Source of the DNA: Mytilus trossulus
Taxonomy: Eukaryota > Mollusca > Bivalvia > Mytilida > Mytilidae
Length of the DNA: 64,000 nt
Direction: 5' to 3'
Assembly: GCF_036588685.1 (NCBI RefSeq)
Contig: NC_086386.1
Coordinates: forward strand, 17,318,931 to 17,382,930
The notes under the pieces were generated by a model. That model was not told the origin of the DNA. It worked only from the letters and a program-made list of their open reading frames with translations, and did not search any database. Of this stretch, positions 49,901 to 58,895 are shown in pieces. A program made the translations under genes and the position numbers. Within the stretch, counting starts at the first letter, position 1, and each line of letters begins with the position of its first letter.

Positions 49901-52900
49901 ACGTTTTACACACCCGAGAATACACGCACTGTCGTAATGGAAAATTACTGTATGTTATAGTTACCTGTAATTAGCTTTGCAACACCATGTCATAACAGTT
50001 CAAAAAGATTTTCTTCAAATCAAAATGGAATATTATTTTTTTCTTTAAAATTTAAAACTTTAAAAAGTAGACTTTGACAAAATTATGAAATAGAAAGAAT
50101 AGAACAATTTAAAATCGTAATTTAACAAAGATTTAGATATAATTTTACAACGATCCATAAAAAATAACCAAACAAACGTTGGATCAAACGATATGAACCT
50201 ACGCAGTTTTATATCAAAATACTGACAGACACCAGTTTGCCATCTCAGTATGCAAGGCAAGGGTGCTTGGTGAGGTGCTGGAACTTGATGTACATGTATC
50301 AATAAGTTACAGTTCTGTTAGGATTTGACTGCTTTTTTACAGAGACTTTCTATTCTTACTGTTATCAGTTAGTATAGACTGTTCCTGGTTTAGAATGATT
50401 CTCTGCTCAGCAAATGGTGCGTAATTAGCATTTGAATCAAATTTCTTGTAGAAGTAAAAAAAACAACAAATTAATGTATTTGACAACCTCATTCAGGAGC
50501 ACAGTCTATATTATCCGGCATAAATAACCGTGTGGATTTATGTGGAAGTTTACTCTTCTGCTCGATCTATGCTAATCGATGTTCCAGTATATTTCTTATT
50601 TATATTTATTCGTGAGGCCCTCTTCATCATTTATATTCACTAAAAGCACAGTCGCCTAAAGATTTAATAATTATAGCGAAAAAATTGCGAAAATTGGGGG
50701 AAATAATATATTCTTAGTAGCATTATTATTTTAAAATTTTTTAAAAGAGGTTCCCCGGCCGTTACTTGCAAATTTAACTCTAAAATGAGAATTAAAAAGT
50801 GTATAACGATCTATAACGAATATATACATCCATCATGTGTGCAGATACGGCGATTATATAGGGTCTGTCATGAGTGCACTTTGTATGCCCTGCATGTGTG
50901 TTTTTATATAAATCATATTATAATGTTTAAATTTCATATTGTTTCTAAATATGTATTTTAATTTATGTTTTGTCTATTATCCATTTTGTTTGTAATTCAT
51001 ATGCCTATAAGGGCCCGTTGATTAGGAAATGAACATATTTGATTTGATTTGATTTGTGTGCACTCAGGAGGTCCTCCTGAGCGGTGTTTAGACGTACCGG
51101 GAAAATCTTATCTGATTCAGGATCATTTCATCGGTTACACTCCCCTGTCACCAGCGATCCTTTTTTGCTGACATTCTGAAAAAGTATTGTGTAGTCCCTG
51201 TGTAAGTGTTGACTCTAAATTTGCACATGTGATTTTTTAAGATCTTTTAACATTCCCCGGACTTCTGCAAAAAACAATTATTCAGTTCACTGATTAAGAT
51301 GGAAGGTAAACGAACAGAAAGTCGCAGGACATTCCGTCAAAAAGTCACAGGACAAAAAGTCTGACAGACACATGTCAGACTCAGACATAAAGTAACAAAG
51401 TTGATAGGACAAAAAGTCACAAACAATTTGTTGACAATTGTTTGAATGTAAATGAAAAAAGATTTTGAAATTTCTTTTTATAACATATAGGTGTCAGACC
51501 ACCAATTAATAATCCCTATCTGTTCAACCAAATTTTGCAATTTTCACAGCTTTCTGAATATTTTACCTTAAGTTTAACTTCATAGAAACCAGGTATACCC
51601 TGAATTGTACATGTATCACCATTCTACATGCCAATTTTCAGCATACCTTTAAAGCCTTCTAACAAATTAACTGACCATCAAACAGAGATACTCAAAAAAA
51701 CAAACCTGGTTTTCTGAAAATCTAAAATTAGTATACTATGGAGCGCATTAATCCTCAATTTTTAATGCAAACTCATAGACAAGTAAATTTTGGCTCAAAA
51801 AGATCTAGATATATGTCTCTTTCACCAAAAGTTTCATTTCTGCATATTTGTTGGTTAGTTTAAGTAAACAAGTACATCAAAAGCACTATTTTGTGTCAGA
51901 GTAGGGCTACTTTTACATACGTTCTAAATTGGAGGGAGTAATTGGTGGTCTGACACCTATATTCATTTTTAATTTAAGGAAATTGTTCATAATATAAAAA
52001 GAAGATGAGGTATGATTGCCAATGAGACAACTGTCCATAAGAGACCAAAATACACAGACATTAACAACTATAGGTCTTTACGGCCTTTAACAATGAGCCA
52101 ATATAAAAAAGATGTGGTATGATTGCCAATGAGACAACTGTCCACAAGAGACCAAAATGACACAGACATTAACAACCATAGGTCACCATACAGCCTTCAA
52201 CAATGAGCAAAGCCGAGGTAAAGCCCATACGGCATAGTCAACTGTAAAAGGCAATCATACCATATCTTTTTTTTATATTTACATGTAAAAAAATGCGTGC
52301 AAATGTAATCAAAAGCTGCACACATTTGTACGTAATGATTTTTGTGTGCAAATGTAATGGTAATGTGTGCAAACCTAAAGCACTGATTTATTTGTTTTTA
52401 ATAAATTTTAATTACAAAGTTGCTACATCATGTTCATGTATAAAACTTCAAGAAAAATACAAAAAGAGTGTTTTCTTGTTCAAAGAAAAATAATTTCAAA
52501 ACTAAATTGTGACTTTTTGTCCTCTGACAGTGTGTGACTTTTTATATGTGACCTTCTGTCCTACATTCAGATTGAATAGGGGAGTTTGGTTGGCCCCGTT
52601 TCCCTCTATCTGAGACTACTATCTCATTGATGAGCTTTATGTTTCATGTACAAATGTATTGTGCTTGTCATGTATGTATGTCGGATAAAAGCTCTACAGA
52701 GCTCATGTTGTATTGTTATATGTATAACGGACAATATATAAATAGCCCCTAACAAGTAAGAATTAGGTTACTTCTTTTTGTTTTGACATCTTGCAAGGGT
52801 TTTTATACCCTCGTATTAAAATTATACCCCCACTTTAAAAAGGGGGGTATACTGTTTTACCCCTGTCTGTCCATCCATCCTTGCGTCAGTAAGTCCGTCC

Positions 52901-55252
52901 AATGAATATTTTTCGTCCCATTTTCCTCAGGAACTACAATAGAAGGATTTCTGAAATTTTGTTTCAGGGTTTAATAAATAAGTCAGCTATACCGTGTGAT
53001 GCATTTTCAGATTCATCACTCCACAACTTCCTGTTTTCCGAACACTTGTATGAATTTACACATGATACCCAAGTTGAAAGTTGAAAACTAACAACCTAAT
53101 TTATGTACAAAAAAATGAAAAACAGATATTTTTTACATAAACAAACGACAATCACTGAATTATAGTATCCTGACTTGGAACAGGCACATCCATAACAAAT
53201 TGGCAGGGTATAAGGAACTTTGAAAATGTTTAGTTTTTGTGCTTTGGTCTTTTTTTCCGGATACTGTAAGCAATAAGGCCCCTTTATTTAGTGAATGAAA
53301 TAATTGTAAGATGCACATATCTGTCTGCCATATTTTATATGAACTTGACCTTATTTTCATGGTTCATTGGTCAATGAAACACTGCATTGTTTGGTCAGTT
53401 TATCATATGTTTAAAGTTACAGGTAGATTATATTTGGTAGATATGAAACAATTGTAAGGTGTGCATGTCTGAATGGCAGATTCATATATAAACCATGACC
53501 GCATTTTATTGTTCTTTGGTCAATGATAAGTTTTCTTGGTTTTGTCATTTTATCAGTTTTTCTAAGCATAGGTCTACTTGTTGTATGGAATGGTATCATA
53601 TAAAAAAAGATGTCTGCCTGCCAAGGTTAATTTTACTGTGACCTCTGATTCATAGAATAATGATAATATTCATGATATTGAACAGCAAGAATGATGAGTA
53701 AGTTGATGTTATATACAAATAAGGCAAAATTTTCAGTTGCCTACTAATTATGATATAGTAGTTATTTTTGTCATTAAATGATGTTTACCCTTTTATGTGT
53801 AGGGCAAGAACATTAAAGATAAAGGGGAAACTATAAACAGCAGAAATTATCAACAAAATAAGATTTACAGAGGTCAACAAAGCCTAAATGGTAAGTCCAC
53901 TGTTATAAAAGTTTTTGTCCGTGAATAATGATTAAATTTTATTAAAATAAGATGTGGTATGATGAATGAGAAAACCATCCATCAGAGTTCAATTTAGTGG
54001 ATGTAAGCATTGTAATTACTTATTAGAGGCCATTGATGACCTGTAACATGTGTAAGTAATGAGAAAACCCATACCCTATACATGTTATAGTAATCTATAA
54101 AAGACAACAAACACTAACCAAATTTGAAACAGAGCATCAATTCAAACGTCAAATATACCAGACTAATTTATAAAAACAAAAAATTATGAAAAATAAAAAT
54201 GACGTATATGAACCAACATCAACCACTGAACTATGTACAAGTTCCTGATATTGGACAGGTATAATATGGCTGGATTGATATACAAATAAGAAACACTTAG
54301 CAGTCTGATTTCCAATGAGACATTTCTCCAATAGAGATCAAATGACATTTAAGGGTATAACAATTTCAGAAAAATATTTAATATTTTTTTTTCATAACTC
54401 ATTTTATTTATAACTTTATCATATGGTACACCAAATCATTCAAAACAATCAATTAGGTTTGGCCCCAGATGACTTTTAAAATGTATGATATCATTGAAAA
54501 AGCTCCAAATTATCTCCCTTTGGTGCAAAAATGCCATTTTTTGGCATTTGAAATGTAATATCTTTTTTAACTCATCGGTGGCCTTTATTTTTATGCCCCA
54601 CCTACGATAGTAGAGGGGCATTATGTTTTCTGGTCTGTGCGTCCATTCATCCGTCTGTTCGTTCGTCTGTCCATTCGTCCATCTGTCCCGCTTCAGGTTA
54701 AAGTTTTTGGTCAAGGTAGTTTTTGATGAAGTTGAAGTCCAATCAACTTGAAACTTAGTACACATGTTCCTTATGATATGATCTTTCTAATTTTCAAACC
54801 AAATTAAACTTTTGACCCCAATTTCACGGTCCACTGAATATAGAAAATGAAAGTGCATGTTTCAGATTAAAGTTTTTGGTCAAGGTAGTTTTTGATGAAG
54901 TTGAAGTCCAATCAGCTTGAAACTAATAGTACACATGTTCCTTATGATATTATCTTTCTAATTTTAATGCCTTATTATATTTTTTATCTAATTTCATGGT
55001 CCATTGAACATGGAAAATGATAGTGCGAGTGGGGCATTCGTGTACTTTGGACGAATTCTTGTTTATTATAATTTTTAAATAAGCTGTACTTTAACTTAAC
55101 TTTTATAAAAGTTAAGCGATTTCTGTAATTTAGTACTTGAATATTCAAATGAAAGTTTATCATAATAATCATAAACATGATAAAATAGCCATTTTATTGA
55201 TCTCTTTACTGATAATTTTTGAGTTTGTGTATTTGTAGGTGAGACATCTTGA
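30257..55252 (+). CDS. Predicted 94-residue protein on five exons (hypothetical)
   Basis: Exon candidates: 30257-30313 (MAILADRKDPRISDTSTGP), 36442-36522 (holds 'DCPPVYFTRTPKDNLEQ'), 40994-41038 (VVNFNPSEKEPIKSK), 53803-53890 (starts 'GKNIKDKGETINS') and 55239-55252 (ends -GETS, stop TGA). The first three junctions are phase 0 and the last is phase 1. Donors are GTATGT, GTTAGG, GTAATG and GTAAGT; acceptors are CTCAG, TCTAG, TGTAG and TTGTAG. Other reading frames of exons 3 and 4 hit stops, so phase agreement is informative. I recognise no family; the protein is polar and lysine/asparagine-rich with no membrane segment. The ASB gene lies wholly inside its first intron. AATAAA at 55709-55714 could end the transcript. 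The link between exons 1 and 2 is the weakest part and missing exons are possible. Confidence 0.4.
30360..32285. other. AT-rich non-coding stretch
   Basis: No exon or clear repeat is seen, apart from a scrap of reverse 'GGTATGATTGCCAATGAGAC' family at about 31635-31675 ('TGTCTCATTGGCAACCATTC'). Confidence 0.5.
32292..32992 (+). mobile_element. Tandem-core element with poly-G and 'GCGCTCATGGCGC' hairpin end
   Basis: It begins 'TATACGCCTGTCAAAATTTTG', followed by a TGTCCGTC-type run near 32375-32395. The core holds two to three units of about 170 bp, each with 'TTTCACATGT' and 'CAAAAACTATTTATGAT'-like strings and G-rich joints (32561-32577 is all G). It ends with 'CAGGCGTATCATGCGCTC' and the short hairpin TGCGC-TCATG-GCGCA. 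The layout resembles pearl/Helitron-like elements. Two open frames here are repeat-derived. Confidence 0.6.
33363..34643 (+). CDS. ASB-type protein: ankyrin repeats with C-terminal SOCS box
   Basis: A single 426-codon frame starts at ATG 33363, 14 bases after a strong splice acceptor (TTTTTCAG, exon start 33349), so an upstream non-coding exon exists. Ankyrin repeats span residues about 45-305, e.g. 'MPPLSLACQRGNFEIAKFL', 'GCTPLFTACEVDDINMVRLL' and 'CTPLGSAC..KLLLSLGADVN'. Residues 380-418 form a SOCS box: 'SLKEHCRLAIRNSI', then 'LFLPKHLRDFLSF', with the LCRxxIR-like BC box and a Leu-Pro element. In ASB proteins this box recruits Elongin B/C and Cullin-5 to make a ubiquitin ligase, with the ankyrin repeats choosing the substrate. 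The substrate is unknown. The exon lies 3.1 kb from the NDFIP promoter, in the opposite orientation. Confidence 0.9.
   Translation: MSREDLKSDIHDLLEAIWKDSLKDVKDFIAKGVDVNRAAIIEYEDFMPPLSLACQRGNFEIAKFLFENGADLSIPGSDGKTALHYVCEGDEHREEKKGELFKILKYLVDHGANIDIKDNMGCTPLFTACEVDDINMVRLLIQSKCDINVNTVNGYSAMKVACRNAKFWSYWHGRALCNTATKVDPNEFPPIQITKMLLQANANMTDATLLPTAVQFGDPNLVRELIGLGMDVNMLDDNMCTPLGSACTSVSVKCDVVKLLLSLGADVNKGGGWKKQKPLIFAYVHNSVDKIRILLSYGAKVTPEEMTELVSLSFSKSILENPEVIGPNSKELLSWQLLLAAGFRPMVNGTQLEEKVFQLQMCSSYDKICPWITSLLFPMLSLKEHCRLAIRNSIPTSIDSHLDGLFLPKHLRDFLSFQEYSSVENR
34990..34995 (+). terminator. Candidate polyadenylation signal of the ASB gene
   Basis: AATAAA lies 346 bases after the TGA stop, in AT-rich 3' sequence. 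Confidence 0.4.
35223..35381. mobile_element. 'GGCGGATCC' TIR element, copy 1
   Basis: It starts 'CAGTGGCGGATCCA' and ends 'AAGTCCGCCTCTG', with G- and C-runs just inside each end. The same family occurs at 43.39, 44.16, 45.24, 46.46 and 49.21 kb. It is non-coding. Confidence 0.75.
35785..35930 (-). repeat. 'GGTATGATTGCCAATGAGAC' family copy (reverse)
   Basis: It reads 'GGAGAGTTGTCTCATTGGCA' near 35883 and 'TGTATGGTGACCTACA' before it. Confidence 0.75.
37337..37545 (+). repeat. 'GGTATGATTGCCAATGAGAC' family copy, fairly complete
   Basis: It begins 'AAAAAGAAGATGTGGTATGA', passes through 'CATACGGCCTTCAACAATGAG' (two overlapping pieces) and ends in 'AACGAGAAAACTAACGGCC'. Confidence 0.8.
37546..37930 (+). 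repeat. Solo left flank of the 39-kb tandem-core element, then an RT-tail fragment
   Basis: Bases 37550-37665 match the left end at 38335-38450 ('AGAGTGCACACACTGAAATG', 'TCGCCTTCTTTACTAATC'), then stop. Bases 37850-37930 match the RT element tail ('TTTTTAGCCATGGCCTTGTC'). Confidence 0.75.
38329..39820 (+). mobile_element. Tandem-core (pearl/Helitron-like) element, copy 2, with internal 402-bp duplication
   Basis: The left flank is 'AAGAGTGCACACACTGAAAT', then 'GTCTCGCC'. The core has about eight units near 147 bp, each with 'CATGAAAATGAGGTCAAGG' or a variant. The block starting at about 38813 is repeated almost exactly from 39215 (402-bp step). After the core come 'AAAATATAAAGCTTTTAAGA', a CGCCGCCGCC microsatellite (39748-39758) and the right hairpin 'CGAGCTTTCTGCGAC..GTTGCAGGCTCG' followed by ACAAAAAA. 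It is non-coding. Confidence 0.75.
40030..40497 (+). mobile_element. Element built on the palindrome ATCCCATGGGAT, copy A
   Basis: About eleven copies of the palindrome CCCATGGG, in the forms ATCCCATGGGAT, GTCCCATGGGAT, GTCCCATGGGAC and TCCCATGGGACA, sit at 18-21 bp spacing from about 40204 to 40430, with A/T-rich spacers. The left part (40030-40200) has a CCGCCGCCGCC run and is unique sequence. An inverted copy is at 56172-56633. Frames through the array encode repeated 'IPWD'/'PMG' and exist only because the unit is a palindrome. Confidence 0.85.
41095..41230 (-). repeat. 'GGTATGATTGCCAATGAGAC' family copy (reverse, diverged)
   Basis: 'GCTATGCGGTATGGATTTTAC', 'GTTAAAGGTTGTCCAGTG' and 'GATGGAGGGTTGTC' match the family on the reverse strand. 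Confidence 0.6.
41920..42216. repeat. Foldback element of about 300 bp
   Basis: 'TGTTCCAGACCATATCAGTA' (about 41926) is the inverse of 'CTTGTATGTTCTGGAACA' (ending about 42214); the arms are about 45-60 bp and imperfect. Confidence 0.5.
43075..43198 (-). repeat. 'GACAACAACC' family repeat (reverse)
   Basis: It reads 'CCTTCGGCTGTTGTCTGCTC' and 'GGTTGTTGTCTCTTTG', the inverse of the repeat at 29.26-29.34 kb. Confidence 0.65.
43385..44325. repeat. Decayed G-rich tandem repeat between two 'GGCGGATCC' fragments
   Basis: 'GGGGCGGATCCAGCC' at about 43393 opens the block. A unit with 'TTTGTTTTAT', 'ATATATGGTTTAGGG' and 'GTGGGGATC' recurs about four times between 43455 and 43990 at irregular 110-170 bp spacing. 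'GTGGATCCAGAATTTTTC' (44161) to about 44320 is a further family copy with CCC-rich right end. Confidence 0.6.
44482..44596. mobile_element. 115-bp foldback MITE flanked by TA
   Basis: Arms of about 41 bp start 'GTCCAAATAATTATGACGTC' and end with the exact inverse. TA lies on each side (44480-44481, 44597-44598), consistent with a 2-bp target duplication. Confidence 0.85.
45243..45405. mobile_element. 'GGCGGATCC' TIR element
   Basis: It starts 'ATTGGCGGATCCAGAGGGG' and ends 'CTGCATCCGCCCCTG', with C-runs at 45273-45279 and 45335-45347. Confidence 0.75.
45640..45742 (+). promoter_or_regulatory. CpG-rich patch ending at a splice donor; possible first exon
   Basis: Bases about 45655-45720 hold about nine CpGs, a TACGTCATGTGA string (CRE/E-box-like) and end 'AAAAAATCCAG|GTAAAA', a good donor. 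It could be an alternative + strand first exon for the exons at 53.8 and 55.2 kb. No start codon is needed for that role. This is weak evidence. Confidence 0.25.
45797..46077. mobile_element. 281-bp MITE bounded by TTAA
   Basis: The termini are TTAAGGTGGTACCTAACAC and GTGTTGGGTACCACCTTAA, an inverted repeat of about 19 bp. The TTAA at each end could be a target duplication as in piggyBac-type elements. Confidence 0.8.
46456..46621. mobile_element. 'GGCGGATCC' element nested in the left arm of the foldback element
   Basis: 'TCAGGGGCGGATCCAGCC' to 'GGATCCCCGCCTGA' interrupts the left arm. The right arm (near 47915) has the uninterrupted sequence, so this copy arrived after the arms formed. AATC on both sides is a plausible short target duplication. 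Confidence 0.75.
46901..46982 (+). repeat. (CT)n microsatellite, about 82 bp
   Basis: Uninterrupted CT dinucleotides inside the foldback element. The length may be polymorphic. Confidence 0.95.
48218..48237 (+). repeat. Poly-G run (20 bases)
   Basis: A G homopolymer; its exact length may be unreliable. Confidence 0.9.
49208..49375. mobile_element. 'GGCGGATCC' TIR element, well-preserved ends
   Basis: It runs from 'CAGTGGCGGATCCAGGGG' to 'GGCTGGATCCGCCACAG', with a long C-run at 49333-49346. A further G/C-rich fragment ('AGAGGCGGATTTC', then C16) follows at about 49424-49460. Confidence 0.8.
49600..50750. other. AT-rich DNA, no gene recognised
   Basis: Nothing I can name; short open frames only. 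Confidence 0.5.
50765..51105. repeat. Partial second copy of the foldback element's right arm
   Basis: 'AAATTTAACTCTAAAATGAG', 'AACGAATATATACATCCATC' and 'GAGCGGTGTTTAGACGTACC' match the right arm at 47.93-48.07 kb, with an insertion in the middle. Confidence 0.65.
51300..52575. mobile_element. Foldback element ('ACAAAAAGTCAC' ends) carrying nested insertions
   Basis: The left part (51310-51485) and right part (52460-52570, with 'GTGACTTTTTGTCC') match the compact copy at 28149-28600. The extra DNA between them is a 468-bp MITE (51490-51957) and two tandem partial copies of the 'GGTATGATTGCCAATGAGAC' family (about 52000-52100 and 52105-52270). Confidence 0.7.
51490..51957. mobile_element. 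468-bp MITE, TA target duplication, with an empty-site copy elsewhere
   Basis: The termini are GGTGTCAGACCACCAATTA and its near-exact inverse, with TA at 51488-51489 and 51958-51959. The homologous place near 28244-28260 reads straight through (AACATATATTTATT), showing the pre-insertion state. Confidence 0.88.
52800..53000 (+). repeat. Tandem-core element flank ('GGGGGGTATACTGTTTTACC')
   Basis: It holds 'TATACCC..AAAGGGGGGTATAC' and a 'CTGTCTGTCCATCCATCC' run, typical of the left flank of bivalve tandem-core elements. The rest, to 53.8 kb, shows no gene. Confidence 0.5.
53940..54345 (+). repeat. 'GGTATGA..AATGAGA' family copies, diverged
   Basis: 'AAGATGTGGTATGATGAATG' (53948) and 'GATTTCCAATGAGACATTTC' (54307) are family cores with poor preservation. 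Confidence 0.5.
54590..55065 (+). mobile_element. Tandem-core element with two 164-bp units
   Basis: The left flank is 'ATGCCCCACCTACGATAG', then a TCTGTCCATTCGTCC run. The unit 'TTAAAGTTTTTGGTCAAGG' occurs at about 54699 and 54867. The right flank is 'GTGCGAGTGGGGCATTCG' then 'GGACGAATTCTTG'. Pearl/Helitron-like layout. Confidence 0.65.
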
Positions 55253-56171
55253 TTTTCATGGTCATCATTCACAGATCTATCAATACTGAACAGAAAACTG
55301 AAAGCTGATATTTTTCTCCATAGTGCGACTTTTTATTAATTTGAAATGGAACGTGTTTTTTCCTACATTTATTTGAAAGTGGAAATTTCAACATGATGAC
55401 TAAACAAAAAGGAGTCATATCATCACGATCATTAATGCACAAGAACTTGATCATATAAATACAACAATGTAATTATCAATTGAAAGATGGAAGGAATGAT
55501 TAAAATATTAGAATGTTGTTCTCCAAATAAACTTGCTTTGTTTTCTCATTTGAATCTCTCCATTCAATAAAGATGTAGAGGAAGATCTTTGAAGAACAGA
55601 TTGAAAAAATGTTTTGTCTAAGAATTGCAGGAATATTCTAGTGAATGAAATTATTTATTGACTTCACTCTTATATAGTGGACTGAATAATTGTACATAGC
55701 AAGTTGTGAATAAAGAAAACAAAAACTTCAACAAAAAGTGTTTATATTATAAATTTGCAAATATAAGCATACTATTATGTACACCACAAAGGTATATATA
55801 ATTCAAATTGTTTGCATATACAAGTATTGCAATGAAACTATAACAAAGAAAATCTTACCTCATGAAAAGAGTAAACTATTCAGTCAGAATATAAAATATT
55901 TTTTCAGTTCTATTTTTCATAATAGAATAAACAAGACAAAGATTTCAAAATAATATTTTTTTCATTTATTTAGACATTTCATCATTTTGTTTCAGGGAAA
56001 GGACTTTATTCTTTGACTGTAAATATTATTATAGATTCCAAAATAAGAATAATCTTTATTGTCATATAAACAAATAAAAAACATGTATGTGACAAAATTA
56101 AAAAAATAAATATATATATGTATATATAAAAAATGTATTAAAAAAAACTTGTATACATTCAAAACATTTTA

Positions 56172-56633
56172 CTACCAAACAGCATTCATTGTAACATACA
56201 CATAACTTTATATTTATATATATATATTTATAATTTTAATCCCATAGGATTTTATTTTGTCCCATGGGATATTGAAAATCCCATGGGATAATAAAAATCC
56301 CATGGGATTTTTTTTGTCCCATGGGACAACAAATATCCCATGGGACTACAATTATCCCATGGGACCAAAAAAAATCCCATGGGATTTAACCAAAATCCCA
56401 TGGGATAATGGTCAATCCCATGGGATTTTGCCCTGTCCCATGGGATATTGAAAATCCCATGTTTTTATAATTCAAATTGCAAAATAAATATGAAAGAAAC
56501 AGTAGAAAACCAATGAAATTATTGGATCCCATGTAATTCCGCACATTTTGGTTATATACATGATATTGTAGCTTTTGTTTGAGGCGGCGGCGGATTTGCA
56601 AATGAGTGTTTTGCAAATTAAAAGTGTCCAGTG
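56172..56633 (-). mobile_element. ATCCCATGGGAT palindrome element, copy B (inverted)
   Basis: This is the reverse complement of 40030-40497 with few differences over about 460 bp, including the unique flank (CGGCGGCGGCGGATTTG). The array is at about 56241-56462. One difference is a GACC for GACA change beside a palindrome. Confidence 0.88.
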
Positions 56634-56639
56634 TTATTG

Positions 56640-58600
56640 CATTATGATACATTTAACAGGTTTCTTTTCAATTGTTATGCAAATAACTTAGAGCTTCAAA
56701 ACTTAGTTATTCTTTAACAATCAGGGTTTTTTTAGAATTATAATTTCAGTATATATCAATAAAAGTAAGTAAATTAATTTTCGGTTTGTTTGTATTCTGT
56801 GTACATTAGTTTTCATTAAAGTGGTGCGAGTTTTTATTTTTAATTATATATATATTATTAATCTAAATATTACCGTTTTTTTATAAGTAGGGCAAGTTGG
56901 CAGGAGTAATATTAAACATGATTTAACCAATTTCACATGTGGGGCTATTTGATAAATCAGTTTGTGGCGTTTTTTTAAAAAGTGGGGCGATTAGCCAGTG
57001 GGGCGACTTGTCCTGCTTCCATTTGAAGGCCCCCTTGGAGTTTTTGTATGACTATATGGACCATCTTTCATGTAAAACCCCCATGTGCATTTTGAAAAGT
57101 TGGCAGATATGTTTCTAACTCCAGGCAAAATCTACTGGTATGAATGAAAAAGAAGTTTTCAATTAAGGCTCTGTGGCCATAACAGCTGTCTCATTAGCAT
57201 TTTAACCACTTCCAATATTTGCAATTAAAACAATAGAAGAAAATTATTCAACGCAAAAACAAAACTTACTTGTAAGTAAATATGAAATTCTCTTTACGGT
57301 ATGAGTTTTTCTCATTGTTTGTGATTGTACAGTAGTACATGTACCTGTAACTGCTTATACCAATTTCTTATTCACTTGCTTGATTAACTCACTAAATATC
57401 ATATACATTGTACCACATCTCCTTATTTTTATAAGCATTCCAATAACATGAACAATTGTAATTCAATTCTATATACCAAAGCAAAATGATCTGCACCACT
57501 TTCATTCACTAGTATGCATCTTTTGGCAAAATACAAGTTCTTAAATGACACAATATATATTTATTGATAAAAAAAATAAAATTTAGTATACAACTCTATA
57601 AACAGGTATAAAAAAACACAGCTGTGTCATAACTTGTGAAATCTGTGCTGAAAACACAAACGTTGATGGTATTTGATTAATTCCATATGTGAAGCTCAAC
57701 ATTAGCTCGTCAGTTGGTGGTGGACAGTTATAGTTCCTTTCTGCAGGCTAGGATGAATGGCTTTTCAGGAAAACCAATTTCACAAATCAAAACTTTCCTC
57801 TAGATTTCTCCTACAATATTCATCCAGTTTAGTTCTTTTGTTTTAATTGGACACCGTCCTGATTTTTAATTTTGCAAACCATTCAGTCTCTTGCTTGCAA
57901 ATGGTGCATGAAATTAGGATGGGTATGGCAGTAGACAAGTGTCTTTAAAGTGGGTTTGTGCCCTGAAAAAAAGTTTTATAACTTAATTTTTTTGAAACTT
58001 GTGCAACACACATACCTAAATAACTATAACATAGAAGAGAGCAGCATTCGTGTCAATGTTTTGTTCCTGTTTACATTGTCATTGATATTTTTTTCAGAAA
58101 GCCTGAGCTCATGAATTCCTGTCATTACATCCTAAATTAACATAATTACTGCTAGCTAGCTAGAATAATTATCAGTATGCAATACGTACACCTCGACGTA
58201 CACTATCATTGTACAGCCCAAGTCTTCAGTATATATAATTGTTGCATTCATTCACTCCTGTGTTCAGTCGTTCAAAAATAATTAAACATCAACAAATGAA
58301 CTTTAATAAGGACAAGAAAACACTAGAAACGATACGTACATACAACCCGTGTTTAAGTGTATTTGAGAGAAATATATCGGGTTAAACGATTTATAAAGGA
58401 GAAATATATCTGGTTAAACGATGTATAAAGGAGGAAAAATTGTAGATATTGCATTACGATGCTTTCTACCTAATAGCACGTGGATATGTTTACATATTTA
58501 GACTTGACCCAGTATGACCCGTACCTTGTAGGTCACCGCCGTCGACTAGACTACAGTCGTGTATAAGACAACAAAAAGCTTAAGCCTGTACTATTTGTGT
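56640..58600. other. AT-rich stretch, no coding exon recognised
   Basis: There is a scrap of reverse 'GGTATGATTG' family at about 57290-57430. A 40-bp direct repeat ('AAATATATC.GGTTAAACGAT') lies at 58371-58435. Nothing else is identified. Confidence 0.45.
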
Positions 58601-58640
58601 GAAGTAAATGTGTTTGTTCTGTACATTTAAATTGTTTTAC

Positions 58641-58745
58641 CTGATAGCAAGGACGTAAATCTATCCGTTTCCTTCTCAATTCACTTTGTCAAATTCTTCG
58701 AGCTTCTTCGAAACATACGTATTACTGCGCCGGAAGTGAGAAAAA
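58641..58745 (-). promoter_or_regulatory. Putative promoter with ETS motif and non-coding first exon on the - strand
   Basis: Local CpG enrichment coincides with CCGGAAGT (58730-58737), the ETS/GABP core common at animal promoters. On the - strand, downstream sequence runs to a good donor, CTATCAG|GTAAAAC (exon end 58641). The 11-codon frame starting at ATG in this exon would be a short upstream ORF. The body of the gene to the left is not identified. Confidence 0.45.
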
Positions 58746-58895
58746 TATGAGAAATCCTCGTAAAATAATGCTATTTTCAATTTTGTGGAATCCATTTTGT
58801 TATATTTATTATACAAAGATAAAAAAAAGTTACGATTAATTATGAATTTGATATCATTATACGGAACGTTTGTGGACTATTTTTTCCATAGATGT

